A program made the position numbers and the translations under genes. Shown one piece after another: positions 49,203 to 58,157 of a stretch of DNA of 64,000 nt. Source of the DNA: JALQUL01 sp040382935 (GTDB taxonomy: Bacteria > Pseudomonadota > Gammaproteobacteria > Burkholderiales > Burkholderiaceae_C); the NCBI GenBank assembly GCA_040382935.1, contig JBEIEP010000012.1:4886-68885 (forward strand). Direction: 5' to 3'. The stretch's first letter is position 1. Each line of letters opens with the position of its first letter. The notes beneath the pieces were generated by a model, which did no database searches, was not told the DNA's origin, and saw only the letters and a program-made list of their open reading frames with translations.

Positions 49203-51521
49203 TCAATCATCGTTGTACGGATAGGACCGGGCAGGCAAAGAGGTGGGCTGTTTGAGGTCGATCCCCTGATAGCCACGCACACCCATGGAGTTGCGCCACT
49301 TGTCAAAACGTCTGGCCAACAAGGCGTCAGAGAACCGGCGCTGCGTGCCTATGTACTCACCACTGAGTTCTGCCCACTGCTTCCAGTCGTTGAAGAGAGT
49401 GGCCGTCAGCGCCTTGTGATTGACACCCAGGTTGCAGCGCTCTGTCATCCATCTGCCCATGGCGTCCTCGGCCTCGAAGTACTCCTCGGTCGCGCTCACC
49501 ACAGACTTGGGCTGGCTCAGACCTTGGCTTTGCCAAAGCAGGCAGCCCTGGACGGCCCAAGCCATGATTCCGTCGCGCTCAGCCAGCAGCTTTTCGGTCA
49601 GGAGCGGATCGCGCTTTTCTGGAGGGACCGTGATCGTGAAAGGGATCAGGTGCATGCGGCGGCGCATGGCCTCATCGATGGTGCGGATCGCAGGCTTGTG
49701 GTTACCGGCAATCAAGAGCTTGAACTGCGGTCTGTAGGTGAAAAAATCTTGATGCATCAGGCGCGCCGTGATGTCATCCCCACCCGTGATCGCCTTGATC
49801 TTGGATTCGTTCCAGCGCCTGCCTTGCTCTGTCTCAGTTGCCGATACAAAGCGTGCACCACGCAGTCCTGCCAGATCGGTGGGGTGCCGGTCCGAGCGCG
49901 ATTCCATGAAGGTGTCCATGGGAGCGTTGGCGGCATAGTCGCCAAGCACCGTGGAGATCACGTTCACGAAGACCGATTTGCCGTTTGCACCAGTGCCGTA
50001 CAAGAAAAACAGTGCGTGGGTGCTGATGTCGCCCGTCAGGCAGTAACCCACTACACGCTGCAGATAGTCCTGCAACTCGTCATCACCCCCTGTGACGTTG
50101 ACCAGGAAATTTCGCCAAACCGGGCAATCCCCTTGCGGGGTGGCCGTGGTCACCTTGGTCATGCGGCGCTCGCGGTCATGCGGACCACGCGCACCAGTGC
50201 GAAGATCCACGATGCCACCAGGCGTGTTAAGTAGCCAGACGCTTGAGTCCCACTCATCGACCGAGGCACTGTGGCGCGGCTCGGAGCGCACAATGCGCTC
50301 GATCGCCGAGATCGTTCCAGAACTGGCCAAGCGACCTTTGAGCTTGGTACTATCGGCATGCACTGAAGCTGCCCGGCAAATCAGGCGACACAGGTGCATG
50401 ACATACAAGGCTTTGTCGATGTTCCAGCGCACGCCGTTCCACACAAGCCACTTGCTCCATGGTGCGCAGTAGCGCCATTCCTCGGCGAACTGGTGAGAAA
50501 AGGCCATGGCCAGCCCATCCTCGTTCGTGTAGTCGATCCCATCGACCAGCTGCATGGGCGTGTGTGCGTCTATCTGATGCACCACCGGCACGCGCTCGCC
50601 AACGGCAAGAAAGCCAGCTATGTCAAACCCGTCTTGCACCGCATCGGCCACATCCCAGCCCTCGGGCTTTTCTGCCGGGGGCTGCAAGATGACGCAGGAC
50701 TTGGCCCCAGCCTGCATGATGGCCTGCGAAGCATGGGCGGCATATTGCCAGCCAGGTTTGTCGCGATCTGGCCAGATTAGGACGTGCTTGCCAGACAGAG
50801 GGGACCAGTCGGTTTTCTCAACCGGTGCGTTGGCGCCGTGCATGGCCGTGGTGGCGCACACACCCAGATCAATCAATGCTTGAGCGCACTTTTCGCCCTC
50901 CACCATCACGACCTGCTCAGCCTTGAGCATGCCCGGCTGGTTGTACAGCGGACGCGGCTCAGGTGGAGCCATCTTGCGGCGGCGCACATCCCATGGCCTG
51001 AACTCCTTGCGGCCCGGCTCTGGGTCGTAGCGGTACACCACGGCGATGAGTTTTCCGCTGGCATCCTGGTAATCCCACTTGGCTGTTGCAGGTCCCAGCT
51101 CATCCACTGCAGGGGCTTTGGCTTTGCTCGCGGCCACCGCGCTGACGGGCATGGCCGAGACGCGTCCGAGCCAGCCTTTAGCCCGTTCGAGCACCTGGGG
51201 AAACTGGGCCTGCACATCGAGGTTGTAGTAGCGGGCGATGAGGTCGAGGATGTCTCCGCCCTCACCCGTGGCGCGGTCGGTCCACAGCCCCACCTTAGGA
51301 CCAGAGAGCAAAAGCTCCAGGCTGTCGCCCGGCCCTCCCATCACATCGCCCACCAGGTATTTGTTCTGGCGGCGCTTTCCTGAGGGCCAGATATCCAGAG
51401 CCAGCAAGGGCAGCTGGTCATTCAAGGCTGCGCGGATTTCATCCTTCTCTCGGGCAGCGTCAGCACCGTCCCCCGCCACCTTGCGGGTGTGGCCACCTGG
51501 GGCATCATTGAAGTCAAGCAT
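49203..51521 (-). CDS. P4-type primase/helicase (D5-like)
   Basis: A 772-residue replication protein. The N-terminal part has a zinc-free primase-like region (KWDYQDASGKLIAVVYRYDP) and a Toprim-type stretch (LSGKHVLIWPDRDKPGWQYA). The C-terminal half is an SF3 helicase of the D5/P4 family: Walker A FLYGTGANGKSVFVNV, then RSDRHPTDLAGLRGARFVSA and FKLLIAGNHKPAIRTIDEAM with the sensor Asn. The ATG at 51521 has GGAGG seven bases upstream and overlaps the preceding gene. It would initiate prophage replication. Confidence 0.93.
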   Translation of the reverse strand: MLDFNDAPGGHTRKVAGDGADAAREKDEIRAALNDQLPLLALDIWPSGKRRQNKYLVGDVMGGPGDSLELLLSGPKVGLWTDRATGEGGDILDLIARYYNLDVQAQFPQVLERAKGWLGRVSAMPVSAVAASKAKAPAVDELGPATAKWDYQDASGKLIAVVYRYDPEPGRKEFRPWDVRRRKMAPPEPRPLYNQPGMLKAEQVVMVEGEKCAQALIDLGVCATTAMHGANAPVEKTDWSPLSGKHVLIWPDRDKPGWQYAAHASQAIMQAGAKSCVILQPPAEKPEGWDVADAVQDGFDIAGFLAVGERVPVVHQIDAHTPMQLVDGIDYTNEDGLAMAFSHQFAEEWRYCAPWSKWLVWNGVRWNIDKALYVMHLCRLICRAASVHADSTKLKGRLASSGTISAIERIVRSEPRHSASVDEWDSSVWLLNTPGGIVDLRTGARGPHDRERRMTKVTTATPQGDCPVWRNFLVNVTGGDDELQDYLQRVVGYCLTGDISTHALFFLYGTGANGKSVFVNVISTVLGDYAANAPMDTFMESRSDRHPTDLAGLRGARFVSATETEQGRRWNESKIKAITGGDDITARLMHQDFFTYRPQFKLLIAGNHKPAIRTIDEAMRRRMHLIPFTITVPPEKRDPLLTEKLLAERDGIMAWAVQGCLLWQSQGLSQPKSVVSATEEYFEAEDAMGRWMTERCNLGVNHKALTATLFNDWKQWAELSGEYIGTQRRFSDALLARRFDKWRNSMGVRGYQGIDLKQPTSLPARSYPYNDD

Positions 51522-51801
51522 GTGCACCTCCCTTCTGGGCTGTGCTCGTATGCCCGGCTTGTCGGGCTGCGTACCCAACTTGCCACTTGTGCAACTCCCG
51601 GATGCGATAGCGCACCATGCGACTGATCAGGTAGAACGGGATCCCCATCTCGGCTCGTTTGCGAGCATCGATGAAGTAGTACAGGGGAAGATTCAGTGCT
51701 GTCGAGACCTGCTCGGCCGTCACGAATGGCTCATCTGTGAAATCGCCGACCGAATGAACTGGCTGCGGCGTTGAAGAAATCATTGGATTGGTGTTGTTCA
51801 T
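51514..51801 (-). CDS. Small DNA-binding protein (HTH)
   Basis: A 95-residue protein from ATG 51801. The centre, FVTAEQVSTALNLPLYYFID then RKRAEMGIPFYLISRMVRYR, is an excisionase-like winged helix-turn-helix as in AlpA or plasmid helix-turn-helix proteins. It overlaps the primase start. Possibly a regulator of replication or an excision factor. Confidence 0.75.
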   Translation of the reverse strand: MNNTNPMISSTPQPVHSVGDFTDEPFVTAEQVSTALNLPLYYFIDARKRAEMGIPFYLISRMVRYRIRELHKWQVGYAARQAGHTSTAQKGGAHA

Positions 51802-51879
51802 GAAAACAGTCTTCCCTGCAGGCGGCTTTCGCGCCCGCATCGGTTGGTTTTTGAAAATTGAGGAAACGCTCTGCCGAAC

Positions 51880-52308
51880 TCAGTTCATTGGCGGCGCATC
51901 CAGTTGCATGCGAACGGGCGGATACTTGCTGCGTTCGTGTTCCCGCACCATGGCCTCGACATAAGTCGTGACCACGGCATTGATTAGCGCAAGGGCCTCT
52001 TGCTGGGTGTAACTCGACAGCGCTCGGTCCATACCGATCTCGCTGGCCGCCTCGCCCAGCGGCTTGAGACACTGCTGCATGGCGGCCAGTTCTGCGTCGG
52101 ATGGATCAATCACCTCTGCTCCCGTTGGCAGCTTTCCCTCGCGCTCGAGGTAGCGCACACCAACTGCGTACAGCCGGTGGAAACAGGCCTGGCAGCGCAG
52201 CGAGCAGAAGATCCAGTCGATGGGGTACCGCTTGGGGTGCCCCACCTTGAAGCGCAGATCCACATGACCAAAGCCTTTGGCTTGACGGAAACACACCCAG
52301 CATTTCAT
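51880..52308 (-). CDS. DUF6511-type zinc protein
   Basis: A 142-residue protein starting MKCWVCFRQAKGFGHVDLRF. Cysteines at CWVC and CSLRCQAC can bind zinc. The C-terminal half is helical (CLKPLGEAASEIGMDRALSS). This arrangement is known in phage replication regions as DUF6511 (from memory). Located between the primase helper gene and an ssDNA-binding-like gene. Function unknown. Confidence 0.75.
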   Translation of the reverse strand: MKCWVCFRQAKGFGHVDLRFKVGHPKRYPIDWIFCSLRCQACFHRLYAVGVRYLEREGKLPTGAEVIDPSDAELAAMQQCLKPLGEAASEIGMDRALSSYTQQEALALINAVVTTYVEAMVREHERSKYPPVRMQLDAPPMN

Positions 52309-52320
52309 GCAACCTCGCCA

Positions 52321-53004
52321 TCACTGCGCCCATGCAGGTCGACCCTGCGCATTACTGGGGCGCGGGGTGTAGCTGGTCCCCGACTGGGGGGCTGTCGCCG
52401 CTGCTGTGGGAACAGCAGTTGCAGGAGCACCACCGGAGCCGTGGCCCCCACCCATGCCACCATCGCGCTGCAGCTTGGCCTGCATCAGTTCTGCGTACTC
52501 TTTGTGGTCAGGCTCCATCACCAGACGGATGATGTTGCGGTACTCGCCCTGGCCATCCTTCTCAATGCCGATCCGGGCTGCGAACTCGGCCCCATCCAGG
52601 TCACCGAAGCTGCGAATTTGACGAGCACGCTGAGCTTCGGGTGAGTTGTCATCAGGGTGGATATTGCGCGAGCTGTTGAGTACCGCCTTGATGAAACTGC
52701 GCCCCATTTGTGCCCATGTCGGCCCCTTGTTGGAATGCAGACCAACATTGCTCCAAATCTTGCGTTTGGCAAACGGACCTGTGAGCAGCACGAACTCGCA
52801 GGACAGAAACACTGCGCCGGTTTCGTCCGACGCCGTGGCATAGCCGCCTGTCCAGCCCTTGCTGGCGTCGTCATAGCCGCCGGGTTTTATGGTCATTCGC
52901 ACCAGGGCTTGGGTACCTTTGGGGATCAGGTTGAACTCGCCTTGCTGGGCATCGGCGTCATTGAAATCAGACCAAGCGGCCTGGTGGTAGTTGTCGTTGT
53001 TCAT
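52321..53004 (-). CDS. Phage replication protein, probably ssDNA-binding-like
   Basis: A 227-residue protein. The N-terminal 150 residues form a beta-rich domain (FNLIPKGTQALVRMTIKPGG, then FLSCEFVLLTGPFAKRKIWS) resembling DUF669-type phage replication proteins. The C-terminus is Gly/Ala/Pro-rich and disordered, ending with an acid-poor RPAWAQ. Such tails occur in ssDNA-binding proteins. Function is inferred from the neighbourhood. Confidence 0.68.
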   Translation of the reverse strand: MNNDNYHQAAWSDFNDADAQQGEFNLIPKGTQALVRMTIKPGGYDDASKGWTGGYATASDETGAVFLSCEFVLLTGPFAKRKIWSNVGLHSNKGPTWAQMGRSFIKAVLNSSRNIHPDDNSPEAQRARQIRSFGDLDGAEFAARIGIEKDGQGEYRNIIRLVMEPDHKEYAELMQAKLQRDGGMGGGHGSGGAPATAVPTAAATAPQSGTSYTPRPSNAQGRPAWAQ

Positions 53005-53058
53005 TGAGAAATCTCCTTTGATTGGTGGTGTTTGGGTGAAGATGAAGGTTTTGGGCGC

Positions 53059-53544
53059 TCAGAGCTGAACATCGCCTACCCAGCGGATCTGGAAGGTGGG
53101 CTCGGTGATGAGTTCCTTGCGGGCGGGCTGAAATGCCGCACGCAACAGTGGATGCCAGCGGGCGTAGTCCTGCTCGGCCACCGAGAACTGGACCTGCATG
53201 AAGTCCTGTACGCGGTCACCGGCAACGACCATTCGTTCTGCGATTTCAGACAGGTGCTTCTGGTCCCAGACGATTTCTTTAGGCTGCGAGACATCGATCT
53301 GCAGGTCACCGTCGTCGATGCGGAATCTGGCAGCTTCTTCCTGACCAAGCGTTGTGGCATGACGGATCTGGTCGGCGTAGCGGATTTCCATGCCCCGATT
53401 GATTCGGCCGCGCATCTGCAACGTCCAGTCATGGAGTTGCTGCACTGCGTTGCTGAAGTGAGCCAGCTGGTCTTTGGGCAGACGGCTGATCTGGTTCTCG
53501 GAGAGGTCGGGCAACGCCGCCTGTTGCAATTGAAGGTGGTTCAT
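53059..53544 (-). CDS. Uncharacterised early phage protein
   Basis: A 161-residue, mostly helical protein from ATG 53544 (GAGGAG seven bases upstream). It contains LPDLSENQISRLPKDQLAHF and LSEIAERMVVAGDRVQDFMQ. Often found next to HTH excisionase genes in this type of prophage. No enzymatic motif. Ten bases after the HTH gene stop. Confidence 0.7.
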   Translation of the reverse strand: MNHLQLQQAALPDLSENQISRLPKDQLAHFSNAVQQLHDWTLQMRGRINRGMEIRYADQIRHATTLGQEEAARFRIDDGDLQIDVSQPKEIVWDQKHLSEIAERMVVAGDRVQDFMQVQFSVAEQDYARWHPLLRAAFQPARKELITEPTFQIRWVGDVQL

Positions 53545-53554
53545 GGAGAACTCC

Positions 53555-53824
53555 TCAGGTGGTGGAACGTTGCGAGGTGGAGACGTGCTGGACGCAGTTC
53601 TCAAAGGCAATCACGGCATTGAGGGGGTAGTTCACCCGCTTGCCGAGCTTCAAGTAGTGAGGTCCGCGCCCCTCCATTCGCCAGCGTTGAAGGGTCTTGG
53701 GGCTCATGCCCCAACGCGAGGCCAGATCGGCCTCGCTCAGGACTTGCCGTGGGGGCATATGTGGCTCTGGAGCCATGGCGCTCAAAGGGTTGAGCGTTGA
53801 ACGTGCTGGTGTTGTTAGCAGCAT
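53555..53824 (-). CDS. AlpA/excisionase-like HTH protein
   Basis: An 89-residue protein with a MerR/HTH_17 domain: LSEADLASRWGMSPKTLQRW then GPHYLKLGKRVNYPLNAVIA. It is the first gene of the leftward early operon and is divergent from hipBA. It could be the early regulator or the recombination directionality factor for one of the serine recombinases. ATG at 53824. Confidence 0.82.
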   Translation of the reverse strand: MLLTTPARSTLNPLSAMAPEPHMPPRQVLSEADLASRWGMSPKTLQRWRMEGRGPHYLKLGKRVNYPLNAVIAFENCVQHVSTSQRSTT

Positions 53825-54033
53825 GGGGCACTCCTTTCAGAGAGTTGAGGGACAACGCTGCTATTTCAGAAAATCAATGGGGAACTGATAAGGAACTGAT
53901 CAAGGAACTTTGGCGATATCTCCAGTTCCTTAATCCCGACCTGGCGCTCGATGAGCTGGACGCGTTGGATCGAGCACCTGCCAATAGCAGAGTAAATTTC
54001 ATAGCCACGGAAAAATAAACACTCATATATGCG
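53825..54033 (+). promoter_or_regulatory. Divergent early control region with GGAACT repeats
   Basis: Between the leftward HTH gene and hipB. GGAACT occurs at 53882, 53893 and 53905, with AGTTCC inverted near 53924, at helical-turn spacing. These may be operator half-sites. A frame of 73 codons on the plus strand (53797-54018) covers the same bases, with KELIKELWRYLQFLNPDL coming from the repeats, so the repetition may only reflect coding. I cannot decide between the two. Confidence 0.4.
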
Positions 54034-54062
54034 TTGCTAAAATTTTTAGAACACCATAAAAT
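54034..54062 (+). promoter_or_regulatory. hipBA promoter with operator palindrome
   Basis: TTGCTA and TAAAAT are separated by 17 bases and end ten bases before the hipB ATG, so the transcript would be nearly leaderless. The perfect palindrome CTAAAA-T-TTTTAG (54037-54049) covers the end of the -35 box and the spacer, a good site for autorepression by HipB. Confidence 0.65.
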
Positions 54063-54071
54063 GCGCTTTAA

Positions 54072-54407
54072 ATGAAATCTCTATCCCCGCCACCATTGCC
54101 AGTTGCACGCAGCCTGACCCGACTCGGTCAGGCAATTTCGCTTGCGCGTCGGCGCAGACACCTGACACAAGAAGATCTTGCGCAGCGGATTGGTGCATCT
54201 GCTCACACCGTGCGACGGATGGAAGCGGGCCACCCGGGCACTGCCATGGTTCATCTCGCCAGGGCCTTGCAGGTGTTCGGGGAGTTGGACAAGCTCAATC
54301 AGTTACTCGACACGCCTCAAGACACCATCGGCCTGACCCTGATGGATGAAAAATTGCCCCAACGCGTGCGCAAGTCCCGCAAATCACCAGAGTCCGGAGC
54401 GTTTTGA
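54072..54407 (+). CDS. hipB: HipB-like antitoxin / XRE regulator
   Basis: A 111-residue Xre-family protein. The HTH lies at about 28-60 (RRRHLTQEDLAQRIGASAHT then VRRMEAGHPGT). The C-terminal tail is basic and Lys/Arg-rich (LPQRVRKSRKSPE). It precedes a HipA-like kinase with a TGATG overlap. HipB neutralises HipA and represses the operon; the palindrome in the promoter fits. The ATG has no ribosome site but lies close to the predicted transcription start. Confidence 0.88.
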   Translation: MKSLSPPPLPVARSLTRLGQAISLARRRRHLTQEDLAQRIGASAHTVRRMEAGHPGTAMVHLARALQVFGELDKLNQLLDTPQDTIGLTLMDEKLPQRVRKSRKSPESGAF

Positions 54408-55699
54408 TGGCCACAAAACCTGCTGTCAAACCCGCCGCCAGGCCAGCCCCCACCCGCACCCAGATGGATGTCTTTCTGGGCAAAGCGGAGAAACCTCTGG
54501 GACGGCTCATCTTCGTCAAGGACGGCCAGCGGGAGTTTTCTCAATTCGCCTACAGCGAAGATTGGCTGGCAGATGCCCAGTTCTTCGATGTCTCTCCCGA
54601 CCTCAACCGCCAAAGCGGCTACCAACTGCGCAAGCCTCCGACCAAGAACGACACCTGTTTCTTCTTGGCCTTGGCCGATACCGAGCCGGATGCGTGGGGA
54701 CGGCGAGTGATCGCACGCGCACATGCCAAGGCCCGTGCCAAAGATGCGTCGCTTGGGCCACTGACCGAAGCAGACTACCTCGCTTGCGTGGATGATTTCA
54801 GCCGCGTGGGCGCACTGCGGCTACGAGATGAGAGCGGGCACTACCTGCGCAGCGTGGCCGATGGTGCGCGGTCAACGCCTGCATTTTTGGAGCTGGAAAA
54901 AATTCTCCTCGCATCCCGCGCAGTGGAAGTGAGCAAAGAAACGGCCGAAGACCTGGCCTACCTTCAGGGCAAAGGAACATCCCTGGGCGGCATGCGCCCC
55001 AAATGCACCATCCTGGATTCAGATGGTGCTTTGTCGCTTGGCAAGTTTCCAAGCGTGAACGATGAGCGCTCTGTCACGCGTGGCGAGGTGTTGGCACTGC
55101 GACTGGCCCAGCTGGCAGGCATTGACAGTGCGCAAGCACGGATCGTGATGGTTCAGGACCAGCCGGTTGCCATGATTCGCCGCTTTGACCGCACATCCGA
55201 ACAAAATCGCATCCCCTACATCTCAGGCGCCACGCTGTTACAAGCCAACCGCGACGACGAGCATTCGTACACGGAAATCATCGATGTGATGCGCTCCAAA
55301 TGCGAGAACTTCATGGATGACGCTAGGCAGTTGTGGCGACGGTTGGTGTTCAATCACATGATCACGAACGTGGATGATCACTTGCAGAACATCGGGTTCT
55401 TGTACAGCGGAAACAACCAGTGGCGACTGGCACCTGCTTTTGATTTGAACCCTTTTCCCGACAAGGAGTCGGAATCTAAAACCTGGCTCAGTGAAGACAG
55501 TGGACCGATCACCTCGATCCAGCAACTGTTGGGTCAAGCCGCCCGCTTCGAATTGTCGCAGCACCAAGCGCAATCCACCCTTGAAGAGGTGGCCTCAGCA
55601 GTCAAGCAATGGAAAGATGTGGCGACCTCAGCAAAGGTTGGACTGCAGGCGCACGAACTCAATGACTTCAAGCCTGCATTCAAAAGCGACATCCAATAA
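54407..55699 (+). CDS. hipA: HipA-like serine/threonine kinase toxin
   Basis: A 430-residue kinase. The glycine-rich loop is GKGTSLGGMRPKC (188-200), the catalytic loop is HMITNVDDHLQN with Asp323 and Asn328, and Asp346 in LAPAFDLNPF is the metal-binding Asp. Full length and intact, with no premature stop. HipA of E. coli phosphorylates glutamyl-tRNA synthetase and causes growth arrest; targets of prophage homologues vary. The start ATG overlaps the hipB stop. It probably stabilises the prophage or gives superinfection protection. Confidence 0.9.
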   Translation: MATKPAVKPAARPAPTRTQMDVFLGKAEKPLGRLIFVKDGQREFSQFAYSEDWLADAQFFDVSPDLNRQSGYQLRKPPTKNDTCFFLALADTEPDAWGRRVIARAHAKARAKDASLGPLTEADYLACVDDFSRVGALRLRDESGHYLRSVADGARSTPAFLELEKILLASRAVEVSKETAEDLAYLQGKGTSLGGMRPKCTILDSDGALSLGKFPSVNDERSVTRGEVLALRLAQLAGIDSAQARIVMVQDQPVAMIRRFDRTSEQNRIPYISGATLLQANRDDEHSYTEIIDVMRSKCENFMDDARQLWRRLVFNHMITNVDDHLQNIGFLYSGNNQWRLAPAFDLNPFPDKESESKTWLSEDSGPITSIQQLLGQAARFELSQHQAQSTLEEVASAVKQWKDVATSAKVGLQAHELNDFKPAFKSDIQ

Positions 55700-55818
55700 G
55701 CAGCCGTTCCGGAACCTGTCGCGGCGCGCGTGAAGCGAAAAATAGCGCGGTCATGGCTTGATACAACATTGCCGATGTTAGAAGTCAGATTTCCTGTTAG
55801 AAGAGCACCTCTCAGGAA

Positions 55819-56781
55819 TTACTTCTGATCCCAGGCCAGCTGGTACAAACCCAACCGGCGCTGTCGGCTAACCAGTTGCTCATAAGCTTGGAGCGGCCCT
55901 AGGTACAACGGATCCCCGCGATTTGCGGCCTTGATCTTGAAGACATCCATTGGTTTTTCACTGGATAGACCAGCTGCCCTCATGAGGAATTCAGCTGGTT
56001 GGGCTTGGTTTCGATGCTTCCAGAGCGCAGCAAACAACCTCGCCTGAGCTTCGGTCAAGCGGATGGGGCCATGCGGCCAGTCATCGAGATACACCCACTG
56101 GAAGTCGTCGCTGAACGGCCCATTAATGGCCACAGGGATGGCGTCTCTCAAAACATCGCCAGCATCTTCATGCACATCGTCGAGCAGACGCAGCGCCATG
56201 CCATGCAAGGCAAATCGATCCTCGAGATGCCACCAGGTGGCCACACCTGCCAGCGGATCCTGCGGCATCCGACCCAAGGGCCTGGGCGTAATCACCCAAC
56301 TCTGGATTCGAGGCTCGTGTCCGTGAAATATCTGCAGCCCATGGCGCTCCACCAGTTCAATCCGGCGCGCCACCACCACCGGTCGCTTCCTGTAGCGGCC
56401 GATGTCCCACACACCATCGACGATACAGGTGATTGAGGCCTGCGACGCAATGCCCAGTGCACCACGCAACTTACGAATCAGCCATTCCTCGTCCAGCTGC
56501 CAACTGCGCTGACTGGCCGGATCCAGCCGAAAGGGACCGCAGTCCGGGCACTGCACCATGAGGCCTTCATCGCTTCGGAAGATAGGACCTCGGTACAAGC
56601 CACAGAAAGCGCACATGGCATCACTGGCGTTGACCTGGCCCGCAATCACCGCCTTAACCTGCTTGAGTACATGCAGAGCTGAAATTTCTCCGTCGTGCAG
56701 GCCGCTTTCGAGCGAAAAACCACCCCTCACAAACAACAGGGCTGCCAAATTGATGGCTTGCTGGTTCTGCGTGATCTCCAT
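55819..56781 (-). CDS. Uncharacterised protein with zinc ribbon (second gene of a two-gene unit)
   Basis: A 320-residue protein with no family I can name. CAFCGLYRGP and CPDCGPFRLD around residues 57-82 make a four-Cys zinc site. The C-terminal third contains a winged-helix-like LTEAQARLFAALWKHRNQAQ. No catalytic motif is recognised. It starts ten bases after the 56791-58032 gene on the same strand and under the same promoter. A role as moron, defence or regulatory gene is possible but unproven. The 119 bases to hipA (55700-55818) hold nothing obvious. Confidence 0.72.
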   Translation of the reverse strand: MEITQNQQAINLAALLFVRGGFSLESGLHDGEISALHVLKQVKAVIAGQVNASDAMCAFCGLYRGPIFRSDEGLMVQCPDCGPFRLDPASQRSWQLDEEWLIRKLRGALGIASQASITCIVDGVWDIGRYRKRPVVVARRIELVERHGLQIFHGHEPRIQSWVITPRPLGRMPQDPLAGVATWWHLEDRFALHGMALRLLDDVHEDAGDVLRDAIPVAINGPFSDDFQWVYLDDWPHGPIRLTEAQARLFAALWKHRNQAQPAEFLMRAAGLSSEKPMDVFKIKAANRGDPLYLGPLQAYEQLVSRQRRLGLYQLAWDQK

Positions 56782-56790
56782 TCACAGCCC

Positions 56791-58032
56791 TCACTCAAAC
56801 AAACCACCAGCGAGCACCCCTTGCCCTGCACTTTCTGGATCAGGCAAGAGGACCTGCTGGCCTTGCAGGATGCCCAGCTGCACCAGATAGCCTTCCAGCT
56901 GGGTCCGAAGTTTTTCATCGAACTTGTGCAGGTTCAGCCGCCCCTTGCTCGTGACCTCAACACTGACCACCGGACAGCGGCTTTTGCCCTGCATGGGTGC
57001 GAGGTAGAAATTGAGCACCGCTGCCTGGATCATCCAACCACGAGTGAGTGGATTCTCCGAGTTGAAATAGCTGGCCAGCAAATCGGTCACGCAGCGCTGA
57101 TCGCTGGATGCACTGGCGGTGCATTCCATCTTGAGCCGTCCACAGCCACTGACCACGGTCACGCTTTTGACCTGCAGGCCCACGAAGCCGTCCTCGATCG
57201 CTTGCGGGATGTTCATACCCATGCGCAGAGAGGTAAGGTTCAGGCGAGGCGTCTGAATGCGCTGGGCATCCGCGTCCACACCCAGCAAATGCCTGGCAAA
57301 GGCCTCACAGAGCATGGCGTGGTACTTGGCCCCACCTCGGATGATGGTGCGTGCCACACCGGTTGCCTGGGCATATTCCAGCACCATGTGGATATTGGGA
57401 CTGCCCACGCGCCGCTGCAGCTGGCTGCCCTCGAATTCGAGCTTGGCCGTCGCCAGATCCTTGGCGTGAATTGAGATGAGCTGTGTGCCCCGAGCACGTT
57501 CGAGCACATTGACCACACACACCTCACCGCAGCCTAGCTCGCGCTGGTAGAACCCCTTGATGGCATCGCTGAACGCAGCTATCGAGGCCTCGTCTCGTTG
57601 TATGGCTCTCTTGATGCCAAGGTCATGCTGTTGGGCCTGCTGCCCATGGTGGTCTAGGTATTCGATTTCGGCCGCCGCCTCAAACAGCGCGGGGTGGTGA
57701 ACATAGAGCCATAACGCCCGCTGCAGGTCACTCTTGCAGCCAATCAGGCCCATCAACTCGGAGGGTCGATCATGCGCCGCCTGGAACATGGCCTGCTTGC
57801 CCAAAGGGTGAGCCAGCAGCGTGCTGGCGTGCAAACCCGCCACGATGCAGTCACGCATGGCAGCCACAGGGTGGGACTGGATCAAGCCAATCAGGCCTTT
57901 GGATGTTTGAACGGAGTCGTTCCATGACCAGCCCTCGGGCAGTGGCAAGGCATGGCGCTCCATGAATGTTTTGAGGGTGTCGTCGACAGGCAAGTTCAGC
58001 AGGATGTCGGCGTAGGTCTGAGCTCGACTCAT
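56791..58032 (-). CDS. Uncharacterised protein (first gene of a two-gene unit)
   Basis: A 413-residue protein from ATG 58032, with AAAGGAG nine bases upstream. It is largely alpha-helical in the N-terminal half (MRDCIVAGLHASTLLAHPLG) and mixed alpha/beta after 150 (VVNVLERARGTQLISIHAKD). The C-terminal part has RGWMIQAAVLNFYLAPMQGK. No domain recognised. It has a strong promoter and a long structured leader, and is followed at ten bases by the zinc-ribbon gene. It is adjacent to the recombinase module. Confidence 0.72.
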   Translation of the reverse strand: MSRAQTYADILLNLPVDDTLKTFMERHALPLPEGWSWNDSVQTSKGLIGLIQSHPVAAMRDCIVAGLHASTLLAHPLGKQAMFQAAHDRPSELMGLIGCKSDLQRALWLYVHHPALFEAAAEIEYLDHHGQQAQQHDLGIKRAIQRDEASIAAFSDAIKGFYQRELGCGEVCVVNVLERARGTQLISIHAKDLATAKLEFEGSQLQRRVGSPNIHMVLEYAQATGVARTIIRGGAKYHAMLCEAFARHLLGVDADAQRIQTPRLNLTSLRMGMNIPQAIEDGFVGLQVKSVTVVSGCGRLKMECTASASSDQRCVTDLLASYFNSENPLTRGWMIQAAVLNFYLAPMQGKSRCPVVSVEVTSKGRLNLHKFDEKLRTQLEGYLVQLGILQGQQVLLPDPESAGQGVLAGGLFE

Positions 58033-58071
58033 TTGGGTCTCCTTTGTTGTTTGTTTCGGCAATGAGGCGTC

Positions 58072-58108
58072 TCAACCCCCTGTCTCTTGACCGGGGGCTT
58101 GGGTTGAG
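58072..58108 (-). promoter_or_regulatory. Structured 5' leader hairpin of the two-gene unit
   Basis: CTCAACCC with GGGTTGAG, plus inner CCCCC with GGGGG, allow a long hairpin within the first 50 bases of the predicted transcript (58072-58108). In the sense direction it is not followed by a T run, so it is more likely to affect translation or mRNA stability than to terminate. Confidence 0.45.
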
Positions 58109-58129
58109 GTTTTGCCGGATTGCTGGATA

Positions 58130-58157
58130 AATATACAGCTTTTGGCAAGTTTGTCAA
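58130..58157 (-). promoter_or_regulatory. Sigma70-type promoter for 56791-58032
   Basis: On the minus strand TTGACA (58157-58152) and TATATT (58135-58130) are spaced by 16 bases, a near-consensus promoter. It gives a leader of about 90 bases to ATG 58032. Confidence 0.75.
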
